Positions 16,590-25,261 of a DNA stretch of 64,000 bases are shown in pieces (the stretch's first letter is position 1; each line of letters begins with the position of its first letter). The translations under genes were made by a program, and so were the position numbers. The DNA comes from Streptomyces sp. TSRI0107 (GTDB lineage Bacteria > Actinomycetota > Actinomycetes > Streptomycetales > Streptomycetaceae), in assembly GCF_001905845.1 (NCBI RefSeq), contig NZ_LIVZ01000002.1:744001-808000 (forward strand), written 5' to 3'. The notes below the pieces were generated by a model. It searched no databases. It was not told the DNA's origin and saw only the letters and a list, made by a program, of their open reading frames with translations.

Positions 16590-18770
16590 TCAGTGGGCCG
16601 AAGCGGGGTGCTGCGCCCGGCTCACGTCGTACACGCCGGGGACGTTGCGCATCGCCCGCATGAGGGCGGGCAGACGGGCCGCGTCCGGCAGCTGCAGCGT
16701 GTACGTGTGGCGTACCCGCTGCTGGCTGGGCGGCTCCACGGTGGCCGCCACGATCTCGGCGCCCTCCAGGGCGATCGCCTCCGTGAGGTCCGCGAGGAGA
16801 TGCGGGCGGCCGAACGATTCGGCGATCAGCGTCACGCGGCACCCCGTCGTCCCGCTCCCGGCCTCCTCGCTCCAGCGCACCGCGGCCTCCGCGCGGCCCG
16901 CGGCCTTCATCCGCGCGACGGCCGCGCACTGCACCCGGTGCACGGTCACCGCTCCCCCGCGCACCACGAAGCCGGTGACCTCGTCGGGCGGTACGGGAGT
17001 GCAGCAGCCGGCGAGCCGTACGGCCGCGCCGGGCCGCTCGGCGACGGCACGGGCGGAGACGGGCCGGGCGGCGACGGGCGGGCTCGCGGTGGTGCGGGCC
17101 ACCGTCTCGCGGCTCTCGGACGCCGCTGCGTGGGCGTGGCCCTCCTGGGCCGGGTGCGCCGCCAGCCATCGCTGGATGGCGATCCGCGCGGTCGGCGTAT
17201 GGGCGTGCTCCAGCCACTCCCTGGAGGGCTCGGACGCCGGGTCCTGCCCCATGAGCAGCTGGACGGTGTCGCCGTCGCGCAGCACGGTGCTCAGTGTCGC
17301 GAGCCGGCCGTTGACGCGGGCGCCGATGCAGGCGTGCGCGTCCTCCCCGTACTGGGCGTAGGCGGCGTCCACACAGGAAGCGCCTTCGGGCAGGCCGAGG
17401 GTGCCGCCGTCCGGTCGGAAGACGGTGATCTCGCGGTCCTGCGCCAGGTCCTCGCGCAGGGTCGACCAGAAGGTGTCGGGGTCGGGCGCGGCCCGCTGCC
17501 AGTCGAGGAGGCGGGAGAGCCAGCCCGGCCGCGTCGGGTCGACACGCTCGCCCTCGGCCGCCGACTGCTCCTCCGAGGGCGCCGCGTACGGGTTGCCGAG
17601 CGCGACCACGCCGGCCTCGGCGACCTTGTGCATCTGGTGGGTGCGGATGAGGACCTCGGCGACCTGTCCGTCGGGGCGGGCGACGGCGGTGTGCAGGGAC
17701 TGGTACAGGTTGAACTTCGGTACGGCGATGAAGTCCTTGAACTCCGAGACCACCGGGGTCATACAGGTGTGCAGTTCGCCCAGGACGCCGTAGCAGTCGG
17801 CGTCCTCGTTCACCAGCACCAGGATCCGCCCGAAGTCGGCGCCGCGCAGCCGGCCGCGCTTGCGGGAGACTCGGTGCACGGAGACGAAGTGCCGGGGGCG
17901 GACGAGGACTTCGGCCTGGATGTCGGCCTCGCGCAGGACGGCCCGCATGTCGTCGGCGATCTCGGCGAGCGGGTCGTCGGCCCGCGTGGCGTTCTCCGCG
18001 ATCAACTCCCGGGTGCGCTCGTACTCCTCGGGGTGGAGGATCGCGAAGACGAGGTCCTCCAGCTCGGTCTTGAGGGCCTGGACGCCGAGCCGTTCGGCGA
18101 GGGGGATGAGGACGTCCCGCGTGACCTTGGCGATCCGGGCCTGTTTCTCGGGGCGCATCACGCCGAGGGTGCGCATGTTGTGCAGCCGGTCGGCGAGCTT
18201 GATCGACATCACCCGGACGTCGTTGCCGGTGGCGACGAGCATCTTGCGGAAGGTCTCGGGCTCGGCGGCGGCGCCGTAGTCGACCTTCTCCAACTTGGTG
18301 ACCCCGTCGACGAGATAGCGCACCTCCTCGCCGAACTGCTCGCCGACCTGGTCGAGCGTCACATCCGTGTCCTCGACGGTGTCGTGGAGCAGGGAAGCGG
18401 TCAACGTGGTGGTCTCGGCGCCGAGTTCGGCAAGGATCAGGGTCACCGCGAGGGGGTGGGTGATGTACGGCTCGCCGCTCTTGCGCATCTGGCCCCGGTG
18501 CGAGGACTCGGCCAGCACATAGGCGCGGCGCAGGGGTTCGAGGTCGGCGTCGGGGTGGTGGGCCCGGTGGGCGTCGACGACATGGCTGATGGCGTCGGGC
18601 AGCCGGCCGCGGGCGGCGGAGCCGAGGAGCGCGGCGCGGCCGAGGCGGCGCAGGTCGATCCCGGGTCGGCTCCTCCTGCGTGGGGCCGCGGGCGCCGTGG
18701 GCGCCATGGCGCCGACCACGGGGTCCGTCACAGCGCCTGGACTCGCAGGGTTCGTGGCCTCCGCACTCAT
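16590..18770 (-). CDS. rshA: RelA/SpoT homologue RshA ((p)ppGpp metabolism)
   Basis: Stringent-response enzyme. The 726 residues start at ATG 18770, placed five bases after GGAGG; a GTG six bases further upstream overlaps that site. Domains: HD hydrolase (SGEPYITHPLAV, LLHDTVEDTD, KLADRLHNMRTLGV), then a synthetase-like domain (PRHFVSVHRVSRKR, DCYGVLGELH, FKDFIAVPKFNLYQSLHT, EVLIRTHQMH), TGS (about 450-510) and a C-terminal ACT domain (GCRVTLIAESFGRPHLL). The hydrolase motif is intact. The synthetase block is divergent where classical enzymes read DLxAxRI. It corresponds to the second long RSH of S. coelicolor, distinct from its RelA. Confidence 0.88.
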   Translation of the reverse strand: MSAEATNPASPGAVTDPVVGAMAPTAPAAPRRRSRPGIDLRRLGRAALLGSAARGRLPDAISHVVDAHRAHHPDADLEPLRRAYVLAESSHRGQMRKSGEPYITHPLAVTLILAELGAETTTLTASLLHDTVEDTDVTLDQVGEQFGEEVRYLVDGVTKLEKVDYGAAAEPETFRKMLVATGNDVRVMSIKLADRLHNMRTLGVMRPEKQARIAKVTRDVLIPLAERLGVQALKTELEDLVFAILHPEEYERTRELIAENATRADDPLAEIADDMRAVLREADIQAEVLVRPRHFVSVHRVSRKRGRLRGADFGRILVLVNEDADCYGVLGELHTCMTPVVSEFKDFIAVPKFNLYQSLHTAVARPDGQVAEVLIRTHQMHKVAEAGVVALGNPYAAPSEEQSAAEGERVDPTRPGWLSRLLDWQRAAPDPDTFWSTLREDLAQDREITVFRPDGGTLGLPEGASCVDAAYAQYGEDAHACIGARVNGRLATLSTVLRDGDTVQLLMGQDPASEPSREWLEHAHTPTARIAIQRWLAAHPAQEGHAHAAASESRETVARTTASPPVAARPVSARAVAERPGAAVRLAGCCTPVPPDEVTGFVVRGGAVTVHRVQCAAVARMKAAGRAEAAVRWSEEAGSGTTGCRVTLIAESFGRPHLLADLTEAIALEGAEIVAATVEPPSQQRVRHTYTLQLPDAARLPALMRAMRNVPGVYDVSRAQHPASAH

Positions 18771-19016
18771 GGGCACCTCCGGCTGCGTGGACCGGCGGAC
18801 GGGGTGCCCCAGGGCGGACTCGGCTCAGGGGATGGCGACGTCTCCCCCGTCCGGGCCGGTGCTTGATGCTACCGAGCCCATCACGCGCGGCTGACCGCCT
18901 CTCGCCGAGCGTGAAACGGATCACCCATTCGAGGGATGGCGCGGATGTTTGCGGTTGCGCGCCGCCCGAAGAGGAGTGCGACCGTCTTCGCACGTCGGCG
19001 CGCCCCCGAAGGGGAG

Positions 19017-19061
19017 GTGTGGCCCGAAGGAGCAGTGTGGCCCGAAGGAGCGGTGTGGCCC
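19017..19061. repeat. 18-bp tandem repeat, two and a half copies
   Basis: GTGTGGCCCGAAGGAGCA (19017-19034) is followed by the same unit with one change (19035-19052) and a partial third copy. Confidence 0.85.
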
Positions 19062-19177
19062 CTCGTGTGGCCCCGTGGAACGCGTCGGCCGACGGGAGCC
19101 GCCCGGCGGCGACGCGCTCCCGAGGGGACCCCGCGGTCCCGCCGAGGCGTCGGCCGATCGGCGCACGGCGTCAGCCG

Positions 19178-19237
19178 GTCAGCGCAGGGCACCAGCCGTC
19201 AGTGCACGGCACCGGCCGTCAGCGCGGACCGTCCGCC
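19178..19237. repeat. 20-bp tandem repeat, three copies, abutting the dapF stop
   Basis: Units start at 19178, 19198 and 19218 with GTCAG; the first two differ at few positions and the third is diverged. The array ends two bases before the dapF stop codon, so it lies in the dapF 3' untranslated region. Confidence 0.8.
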
Positions 19238-19239
19238 GT

Positions 19240-20109
19240 TCAGCGCAGCGCGTCCGCCAGCCAGTCCCCGTCGATCTCGCCCTCGGCGACGATCACCGCG
19301 GGGCCGGTCATCTCGATCTCGCCGTCGGGCCGCTCGGTGATCACCAGGGTGCCGCCGAGGACGTCGACCGTGTAGCTGACCGGCGTACCGGTGACGGCCG
19401 GGTCGGCGCCGTCCCGGCGGGCGGTGGCCACGGCGACGGCGCACGCGCCCGTGCCGCACGAGCGGGTCTCGCCGGAGCCGCGCTCGTGCACGCGCATCGC
19501 GACGTGCCGGGGGCCCCGGTCGACCACGAACTCCACGTTCACCCCGTCCGGGTACGCGGCAGCGGGGCTGAACGGGGGCGGGGAGAGGAGGTTGCCCGCG
19601 TCCGCGAGGTCGTCGACGAAGGCCACCGCGTGGGGGTTGCCCATGTTCACGTTCCGCGCGGGCCAGCTGCGCTCGTCGACGCTCACCGTGACGTCCCCTT
19701 CGGGCAGCCGCGCCTTGCCCATGCCGACGGTGATGTCGCCGTCCTTGGCGATGTGCACGGTCTTCACGCCCCCGCGCGTGGCGACGGCGATGTCGCCCTC
19801 GGCCACGTGCCCGGCGTGCTGCAGGTAGCGCGCGAACACGCGTACGCCGTTGCCGCACATCTCCGCGATCGAGCCGTCGCCGTTGCGGTAGTCCATGAAC
19901 CACTCCGCCTCGGCGGCCATCTTCTCGGCCTCCGGGTGCGCGGCGGAGCGCACCACGTGCAGCACTCCGTCGCCTCCGATGCCCGCGCGGCGATCGCACA
20001 GCGCGACGACGGCGGCCGGGGTCAGGTCGATGGCGTTCTCGGGGTCCGGGACGATCACGAAGTCGTTCTCGGTGCCGTGACCCTTGAGGAAGGCGATCCG
20101 CGTGCTCAT
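19240..20109 (-). CDS. dapF: Diaminopimelate epimerase
   Basis: Converts LL- to meso-diaminopimelate in lysine biosynthesis. Streptomyces peptidoglycan contains LL-DAP, so here the enzyme mainly serves lysine. The 289 residues have both catalytic cysteines: Cys85 in MCGNGVR and Cys218 in SCGTGAC. Substrate-binding motifs are HGTENDF at the N-terminus, NMGNPHAV and GSGETRSCG. The ATG start at 20109 gives the standard N-terminus MSTRIAFLKGHGTENDF. Length is normal for the family. Confidence 0.97.
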   Translation of the reverse strand: MSTRIAFLKGHGTENDFVIVPDPENAIDLTPAAVVALCDRRAGIGGDGVLHVVRSAAHPEAEKMAAEAEWFMDYRNGDGSIAEMCGNGVRVFARYLQHAGHVAEGDIAVATRGGVKTVHIAKDGDITVGMGKARLPEGDVTVSVDERSWPARNVNMGNPHAVAFVDDLADAGNLLSPPPFSPAAAYPDGVNVEFVVDRGPRHVAMRVHERGSGETRSCGTGACAVAVATARRDGADPAVTGTPVSYTVDVLGGTLVITERPDGEIEMTGPAVIVAEGEIDGDWLADALR

Positions 20110-20195
20110 TCCTCGATCGTACGGGGTGGCTACGACACCGGGTCGCCCATGGGTGGCCCGCGGACCCACCCGCCGGGCGCGCCCCGCGCGGAGGC

Positions 20196-20699
20196 TCAGC
20201 GCAGTCGCGCCACTCGCCACACGGCCAGCACGGCCACCGCGGCGACCACGATCACGTACGCGATCACGACCCGCCAGTCCGGGCGCCGTCCCGAGCCGCG
20301 CTGCGGCAGTCCGGGCCAGGTGTAGCCCACCCTGCGGGCGGCCATCATGCCCCACCCGGCCGCGCAGGAGCAGATGAGCAGCCCCAGCATGGCGATCATG
20401 GCCGCGCTGTCGCCGAAGTCGAAGGCCAGCGGGAAGGCGAACATCAGGGAGCCGAGCGCGCCCAGGCCCACGATCGGCGCCAGCTGCCACAGGCGCAGTC
20501 GCCGCTGGGGACGGAGTTCGACCTCGACCTCGGGACCGCCCACGAACATCTCTTCGGGCTCGGGACCGTCGTCGGTGACCCCGTCCGGGGTCTCCTCGGG
20601 CCCGTCGGGGCTCAGACGGTCGTCTTCCCGCTCAGCGCCGCCACTTCCGGTGGTGGTGTGCTCGGTGCCTGGTGCGGTGTCACGAGGGCCGGCCTCCAT
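20196..20699 (-). CDS. Small membrane protein of unknown function
   Basis: 167 residues, not assigned to a family. The first about 65 are acidic and Gly/Pro/Thr-rich (ERE, GPEETPDG, DDGPEPEEM). Three predicted membrane helices follow: WQLAPIVGLGALGSLMFAF, SAAMIAMLGLLICSCAAGWG and VVIAYVIVVAAVAVLAVW, the second and third separated by an Arg-rich loop. ATG 20699 is preceded by GGGAGGG; an in-frame GTG at 20705 is closer to it. It lies 86 bp upstream of dapF and downstream of miaA on the same strand and may be cotranscribed. Confidence 0.75.
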   Translation of the reverse strand: MEAGPRDTAPGTEHTTTGSGGAEREDDRLSPDGPEETPDGVTDDGPEPEEMFVGGPEVEVELRPQRRLRLWQLAPIVGLGALGSLMFAFPLAFDFGDSAAMIAMLGLLICSCAAGWGMMAARRVGYTWPGLPQRGSGRRPDWRVVIAYVIVVAAVAVLAVWRVARLR

Positions 20700-20807
20700 C
20701 GCCACGCGCCCTCCCAACTAGGACTCCACTTGGTCGATCGAAGCTCGATGATGGCACGGCGCCGGAGGCCCCGTTGACGGCCGGAGCGTCCCGATGCCAT
20801 GACGTGA

Positions 20808-21746
20808 TCAGGCTGTAACCGGTCGTTCGACCAACGCCAGAGCGAGCCCCGGAAGTTCCGTGAGGTCCGCCGCGGCCCCACTCAGCCAATGCACGCGCGG
20901 GTCGCGCCTGAACCATGAATCCTGACGGCGCGCGAAGCGCTTGGTGGCACGGACGGTCTCGGCCCGAGCCTCGTCGAGGGTGCACTCCCCGGCCAGCGCC
21001 GAGAGCACCTGCTGGTAGCCGAGTGCGCGCGACGCCGTACGCCCCTCGCGCAACCCCTGCGCCTCGAGTGCGCGCACTTCCTCGACGAGTCCCGCCTCCC
21101 ACATCCGGTCGACCCGGCGCGCGATGCGCTCGTCGAGCTCGGGCCGCGCCACGTCCACGCCGATCTGCACGGTGTCGTAGACGAAGTCGTGGCCGGGGAG
21201 GTTCGCGGTGAAGGGACGGCCGGTGATCTCGATCACCTCGAGGGCCCGGACGATACGGCGGCCGTTGCTGGGCAGGATGGCCTGCGCGGCCCCGGGGTCG
21301 GCGGCGGCGAGCCGGGCGTGCAGCGCGCCGGAGCCGCGCAGCGCGAGCTCGTCCTCCAGCCGGGCCCGCACCTCCGGGTCGGTGCCCGGGAACTCCAGGT
21401 TGTCGACGGCGCCACGGACGTAGAGGCCGGAGCCGCCGACCAGGATGGGCCAGCGGCCCTCGGCGAGCAGGGCGTCGATCCGCTCGCGGGCGAGCCGCTG
21501 GTACTCGGCGACGGAGGCAGTGACGGTCACGTCCCAGATGTCCAGCAGATGGTGCGGCACGCCGCCGCGCTCCTCGGACGTCAGCTTGGCGGTGCCGATG
21601 TCCATCCCCCGGTAGAGCTGCATGGAGTCGGCGTTGACGACCTCCCCACCGAGTTGCCGGGCGAGAAAAACACCCAGATCGGACTTTCCGGCCGCGGTGG
21701 GTCCGACGACGGCGATGACGCGGGGGGCGGGGGCTGCGCTGCTCAC
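20808..21746 (-). CDS. miaA: tRNA dimethylallyltransferase
   Basis: Adds a dimethylallyl group to N6 of A37 in tRNAs reading UNN codons. MiaB, encoded about 3 kb away on the same strand, then methylthiolates it. The 312-residue protein starts at GTG 21746. It has the P-loop GPTAAGKS (15-22), the DSMQLYRGMDIGTAKLT substrate motif, VGGSGLYVRG, and the C-terminal ATKRFARRQDSWFRRD. The ribosome binding site is weak (GAGG about 14 nt upstream). All positions I could check against the family are intact. Confidence 0.96.
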   Translation of the reverse strand: MSSAAPAPRVIAVVGPTAAGKSDLGVFLARQLGGEVVNADSMQLYRGMDIGTAKLTSEERGGVPHHLLDIWDVTVTASVAEYQRLARERIDALLAEGRWPILVGGSGLYVRGAVDNLEFPGTDPEVRARLEDELALRGSGALHARLAAADPGAAQAILPSNGRRIVRALEVIEITGRPFTANLPGHDFVYDTVQIGVDVARPELDERIARRVDRMWEAGLVEEVRALEAQGLREGRTASRALGYQQVLSALAGECTLDEARAETVRATKRFARRQDSWFRRDPRVHWLSGAAADLTELPGLALALVERPVTA

Positions 21747-21928
21747 CGGAACAGTCTCGCAAACCTCACAGCGTGGCCTCGAACGAGTTACGTGACGACC
21801 CGCAACCGGGGTCGTTGCCCGTTGCGAGGTTTCCGCCGCCGGTTCACAGGGGCTGTGACCCGGGCGACGCAAACGGACGCACCGGGCGACGCGGGATTTC
21901 GTCCGCACGAGTAACATATGGAGTAGAT

Positions 21929-22273
21929 ATGGGCGTTTTTGCGCGACTCTTCCGGAGGTCGAAGGCTGCGGAGGAGGCGTCGACCGCCGAGGCACAGGCC
22001 GACCGGAAGTCGGCCGGGTCCGAGGCGACCGCGGCGACCGAAGCCGCCGAGGCGACCGAAAAGACCGGCGCTGCGGAAGCCGAGGAACCGGCCGAGGCCG
22101 GGTCCGACGCCGAGACGCAGACGACGGGCACGGGCGGCGGCACGGCGACGGCCGTCAAGGAGACCGTCAAGGAGGCCGGCGAGGCAGCCGCGTCGGACCC
22201 CGTCGGAATCCCCAAGCAGCAGTCCGCCGTGGAGGCGGCCGACAGCGAGGCCGACAAGGGCGCCCGCACCTAG
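21929..22273 (+). CDS. Small Ala/Glu-rich protein of unknown function
   Basis: 114 residues starting MGVFARLFRRSKAAEE, preceded by GGAG five bases from the ATG. After the short basic, possibly amphipathic N-terminus the rest is low-complexity (Ala, Glu, Thr, Gly), then KQQSAVEAADSEADKG. The N-terminal MG-F pattern resembles the next gene, which follows after 25 bp, so the two probably form one transcript. A TAACAT stretch at 21912-21917 could be the -10. No function can be given. Confidence 0.7.
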   Translation: MGVFARLFRRSKAAEEASTAEAQADRKSAGSEATAATEAAEATEKTGAAEAEEPAEAGSDAETQTTGTGGGTATAVKETVKEAGEAAASDPVGIPKQQSAVEAADSEADKGART

Positions 22274-22298
22274 ACTGCCCGTGAGGGAAGGTGAACCC

Positions 22299-22565
22299 AT
22301 GGGTCTTTTCCACAATCTGAAGGCCAAACTCGGCCCGGCCAGGGAGAAGGTCTCCGGCCTCGCGCATCAGCACGGGGACAAGATCCAGCACGGGATCGAC
22401 CGTGCCGCCCACGCCGTCGACCAGCGCACCAAGGGCAAGTACAGCGACAAGATCCAGTCGGGCACCGGCAAGGCGAAGGGCGCCATGGACCGACTCGCCC
22501 ACAAGCATGAAACCGGCAGGGGAGAGGGCACCGGCACACCGCCGAGCACACCGCCACCGGCCTGA
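22299..22565 (+). CDS. MT0933-type antitoxin-family small protein
   Basis: 88 residues starting MGLFHNLKAKLGPAREK, with GAAGG upstream. It has the pattern of the Rv0909/MT0933 antitoxin family: a short amphipathic start, helical GDKIQHGIDRAAHAVDQRTK, then the characteristic GKYSDKIQSGTGKAKGAMD. The C-terminus is a Thr/Pro tail. In mycobacteria relatives pair with a toxin gene. Here no toxin is adjacent; the neighbours are a small low-complexity protein and a terminator. Streptomyces genomes carry orphan members, so an antitoxin role is not assured. Confidence 0.75.
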   Translation: MGLFHNLKAKLGPAREKVSGLAHQHGDKIQHGIDRAAHAVDQRTKGKYSDKIQSGTGKAKGAMDRLAHKHETGRGEGTGTPPSTPPPA

Positions 22566-22598
22566 CACGGCAGTCGACACACAACAGCACGACGCACA

Positions 22599-22640
22599 CG
22601 GCGGACGGCCGCGGAGCAGCAGGCTCCCGGCCGTCCGCCG
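22599..22640 (+). terminator. Terminator after the small-protein operon
   Basis: A perfect 13-bp stem (CGGCGGACGGCCG with CGGCCGTCCGCCG) and 16-nt loop, followed by TTTA. Confidence 0.88.
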
Positions 22641-22688
22641 TTTACGGGGCCCTCGGCCCCGCGAGGGTGCCTTGACTGTCAGGAAGCC

Positions 22689-22852
22689 TAGGGGGTGTCT
22701 CGTCGATCAGGCCGGATCAGGGAGCGGCGTCTGGTGCCGTGCATCGCAAGGCGGAGGAGGGAGCCGATGCGGCGCATCGGCGAGTGACGACAACGCGGCG
22801 AGGCGCGGCACCAGGCGCCGCGAGCCCGGCATGATCGGCGAGACGCCCCCTA
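22689..22852. mobile_element. 164-bp palindromic MITE-like element
   Basis: The ends are TAGGGGGTGTCTCG and CGAGACGCCCCCTA. The arms stay complementary, with scattered mismatches, for about 55 bp (shared blocks GATCA, GCCGG, CTGGTGCCG), around a central part with its own hairpin (CCGATGCGGCGCATCGG). TA at each end fits a TA target duplication as made by IS630/Tc1-type transposases. It has no coding capacity, so it would move only in trans. Similar elements are scattered between Streptomyces genes. The right end overlaps the stop codon of the next gene. Confidence 0.8.
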
Positions 22853-23578
22853 AGACCAGGCAGCCACCACGTACCCCACTCCGTACGGCGCGTCCTCGTA
22901 CAGCAGGGCTCCGCCGAGCCCGGCGTCCTCCGCCGCGCCCGCGAGCACCTGCCAGGGCGCCCGCCCGGACACCTTCAGCTCCTGGGCCAGCCCGGCGTCG
23001 AGCGCCTTGAGGGCCGCGACGTCCGCCGCCCCCAGCGCACGCGCGACCTCCGCGTCGAAGGGCTCGGCCCGCTCGTCGAGATAGCCCGGAGCCTTGACCG
23101 TCCGGCACGCGCTGGCGTCGCCCATCACCAGCAGCGCCACCCGTCCGGCCCGCGCGGCGATGTCCCTTCCCACTTCGATACACCGCTCGGCGTCGATCGG
23201 TTCCGCCACGCCCAGTCCCTCGATCGGGGCGTCGGACCACCCGGTGCGCTCCAGCAGCCACGCGGCGACCGCCAGGGAGGGAGGCAGGTCGCCCTCCCCC
23301 TCGACGGCTTTGCCCCCGCCCGCCTGTTCACGGCCCAGCCGTACGTCGAGATCGACGCCGAAGCCGCGGAAGGAACCCGGGGTGCCCTCGGGGTACGGTC
23401 CGCGCCCGCTCTCGTCGGCGGGGCCGATCACCACCAGCCGGTCCGGGCGGGCGGCGGCGAGCACGCCGAGCGCGTCCGTGCACGCGGCACGCGCGGCGTC
23501 CAGTTCGGGTGCGGCGCCCGCGGCGACGCCGGGTACCAGGAGGGGCGGGCATGGGCAGACAGCGGCGGCGACAAGCAT
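22850..23578 (-). CDS. LigB-like (class III extradiol dioxygenase fold) protein
   Basis: 242 residues with the fold of the LigB/MEMO family, starting MLVAAAVCPCPPLLVPG. The family normally has a metal-binding His in the CPHPPLL segment; here it is Cys (CPCPPLL). Other recognisable parts are LVVIGPADESGRG, ALLVMGDASACR, and the C-terminal LLYEDAPYGVGYVVAAWS. A GTG 30 bases upstream could also start it. It sits upstream of the mobile-type element and downstream of miaB. Its TAG stop is formed within the element's terminal CTA, so the native C-terminus may have been altered slightly. Enzymatic activity is uncertain. Confidence 0.75.
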   Translation of the reverse strand: MLVAAAVCPCPPLLVPGVAAGAAPELDAARAACTDALGVLAAARPDRLVVIGPADESGRGPYPEGTPGSFRGFGVDLDVRLGREQAGGGKAVEGEGDLPPSLAVAAWLLERTGWSDAPIEGLGVAEPIDAERCIEVGRDIAARAGRVALLVMGDASACRTVKAPGYLDERAEPFDAEVARALGAADVAALKALDAGLAQELKVSGRAPWQVLAGAAEDAGLGGALLYEDAPYGVGYVVAAWS

Positions 23579-23661
23579 GATCGGCAGCGTAACCCCCAGG
23601 GGGCCCACGCCTCACGCCGCCTCCGCGCGGCACGCTGCACGCGCCGCGCGGTCATCGGCCC

Positions 23662-25179
23662 TCAGTCGCAGCCGCAGCCGCTTCCCGTGGCGACCGGCAG
23701 CGGTGCCGGCACGCCGATCTTCGGCAGGCCCAGCATCACTCCCGCCGGCTTGGCGGCCTCGGCGGCGTTGCGCTTCTCCCAGGCGTCGCCCGCGCGGGTG
23801 CGGCGCACGTCGAGGACGGCGCCCTCGGCGAGGAGGTGGTGCGGGGCGGCGTAGGTGACCTCGACGGTGACCACGTCGCCGGGGCGGACCTCCTGCTCCG
23901 GCTTGGTGAAGTGCACCAGGCGGTTGTCGGGGGCGCGGCCGGACAGGCGGTGGGTGGCGCCGTCCTTGCGGCCCTCGCCCTCGGCGACCATCAGCTCCAG
24001 CGTGCGGCCGACCTGCTTCTTGTTCTCCTCCCAGGAGATCTCCTCCTGGAGGGCGACCAGACGCTCGTAGCGTGCCTGGACGACCTCCTTCGGGATCTGG
24101 TTGTCCATCTCGGCGGCCGGGGTGCCCGGGCGCTTGGAGTACTGGAAGGTGAACGCCTGCGCGAAGCGGGCCTCGCGCACCACGTGCAGCGTCTGCTCGA
24201 AGTCCTCCTCGGTCTCGCCGGGGAAGCCCACGATGATGTCGGTGGTGATCGCGGCGTGCGGGATGGCCGCGCGGACCTTCTCGATGATCCCGAGGTAGCG
24301 CTCCTGGCGGTAGGAGCGGCGCATCGCCTTCAGGACGGTGTCCGAACCGGACTGGAGCGGCATGTGCAGCTGCGGCATCACGTTCGGCGTCTCGGCCATG
24401 GCGGCGATGACGTCGTCGGTGAAGTCGCGCGGGTGCGGGGAGGTGAAGCGGACCCGCTCCAGGCCCTCGATCCCGCCGCAGGCCCGCAGCAGCTTGCTGA
24501 ACGCCTCGCGGTCGCCGATGTCGGAACCGTACGCGTTCACGTTCTGGCCGAGCAGGGTGATCTCGCTGACGCCCTCGGCGACCAGGGCCTCGACCTCGGC
24601 GAGGATGTCGCCGGGACGGCGGTCCTTCTCCTTGCCGCGCAGCGCCGGGACGATACAGAAGGTACAGGTGTTGTTGCAGCCGACGGAGATGGAGACCCAC
24701 GCGGCGTACGCGCTCTCGCGTCGCGTCGGCAGCGTCGAGGGGAACGCCTCCAGCGACTCGGCGATCTCGACCTGCGCCTCCTCCTGGACGCGGGCGCGCT
24801 CCAGCAGCACCGGCAGCTTGCCGATGTTGTGGGTGCCGAAGACGACGTCCACCCAGGGCGCCCGCTTCACGATGGTGTCGCGGTCCTTCTGCGCGAGACA
24901 GCCGCCGACCGCGATCTGCATGCCGGGGCGCTGGGCCTTCTTCGGGGCGAGGTGGCCCAGGTTGCCGTACAGCCGGTTGTCGGCGTTCTCACGTACGGCG
25001 CAGGTGTTGAAGACGACGACGTCCGCGTCGCCGTCCGACCCCTCGGGCGCGCGCACGTAGCCGGCGTCCTCCAGCAGACCGGCCAGTCGCTCGGAATCAT
25101 GGACGTTCATCTGGCACCCGTAGGTGCGTACTTCATATGTTTTGACGCCCACTGCCTGGCTCCGGTCGATGCTGCTCAT
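23662..25179 (-). CDS. miaB: tRNA-2-methylthio-N6-dimethylallyladenosine synthase
   Basis: Radical SAM methylthiotransferase acting on i6A37 made by MiaA. The 505 residues have the N-terminal MTTase domain with three cluster cysteines ([29 protein letters not shown]), the radical SAM motif [18 protein letters not shown], and a C-terminal TRAM domain ([14 protein letters not shown]). The C-terminus adds about 45 residues ending GSGCGCD. The ATG at 25179 gives ten residues before the conserved core. Its substrate enzyme MiaA lies on the same strand in this window. Confidence 0.96.
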   Translation of the reverse strand: MSSIDRSQAVGVKTYEVRTYGCQMNVHDSERLAGLLEDAGYVRAPEGSDGDADVVVFNTCAVRENADNRLYGNLGHLAPKKAQRPGMQIAVGGCLAQKDRDTIVKRAPWVDVVFGTHNIGKLPVLLERARVQEEAQVEIAESLEAFPSTLPTRRESAYAAWVSISVGCNNTCTFCIVPALRGKEKDRRPGDILAEVEALVAEGVSEITLLGQNVNAYGSDIGDREAFSKLLRACGGIEGLERVRFTSPHPRDFTDDVIAAMAETPNVMPQLHMPLQSGSDTVLKAMRRSYRQERYLGIIEKVRAAIPHAAITTDIIVGFPGETEEDFEQTLHVVREARFAQAFTFQYSKRPGTPAAEMDNQIPKEVVQARYERLVALQEEISWEENKKQVGRTLELMVAEGEGRKDGATHRLSGRAPDNRLVHFTKPEQEVRPGDVVTVEVTYAAPHHLLAEGAVLDVRRTRAGDAWEKRNAAEAAKPAGVMLGLPKIGVPAPLPVATGSGCGCD

Positions 25180-25261
25180 GGGACAAGGGTAGGCCGTCGG
25201 CAGAAGTGGCTCGGGCCGCCTGTGGACAACCGGCTCGCACGGCGCGGATCACCCGGTCGGC

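Larger units (their letters stand above)
18771..19239. other. GC-rich intergenic region with two short tandem repeats (rshA to dapF)
   Basis: 469 bp with no supported gene. The rshA side should carry its promoter. The remainder contains an 18-bp repeat (19017-19061) and a 20-bp repeat (19178-19237). Overlapping open frames here have repetitive composition and no ribosome binding sites. Confidence 0.6.
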
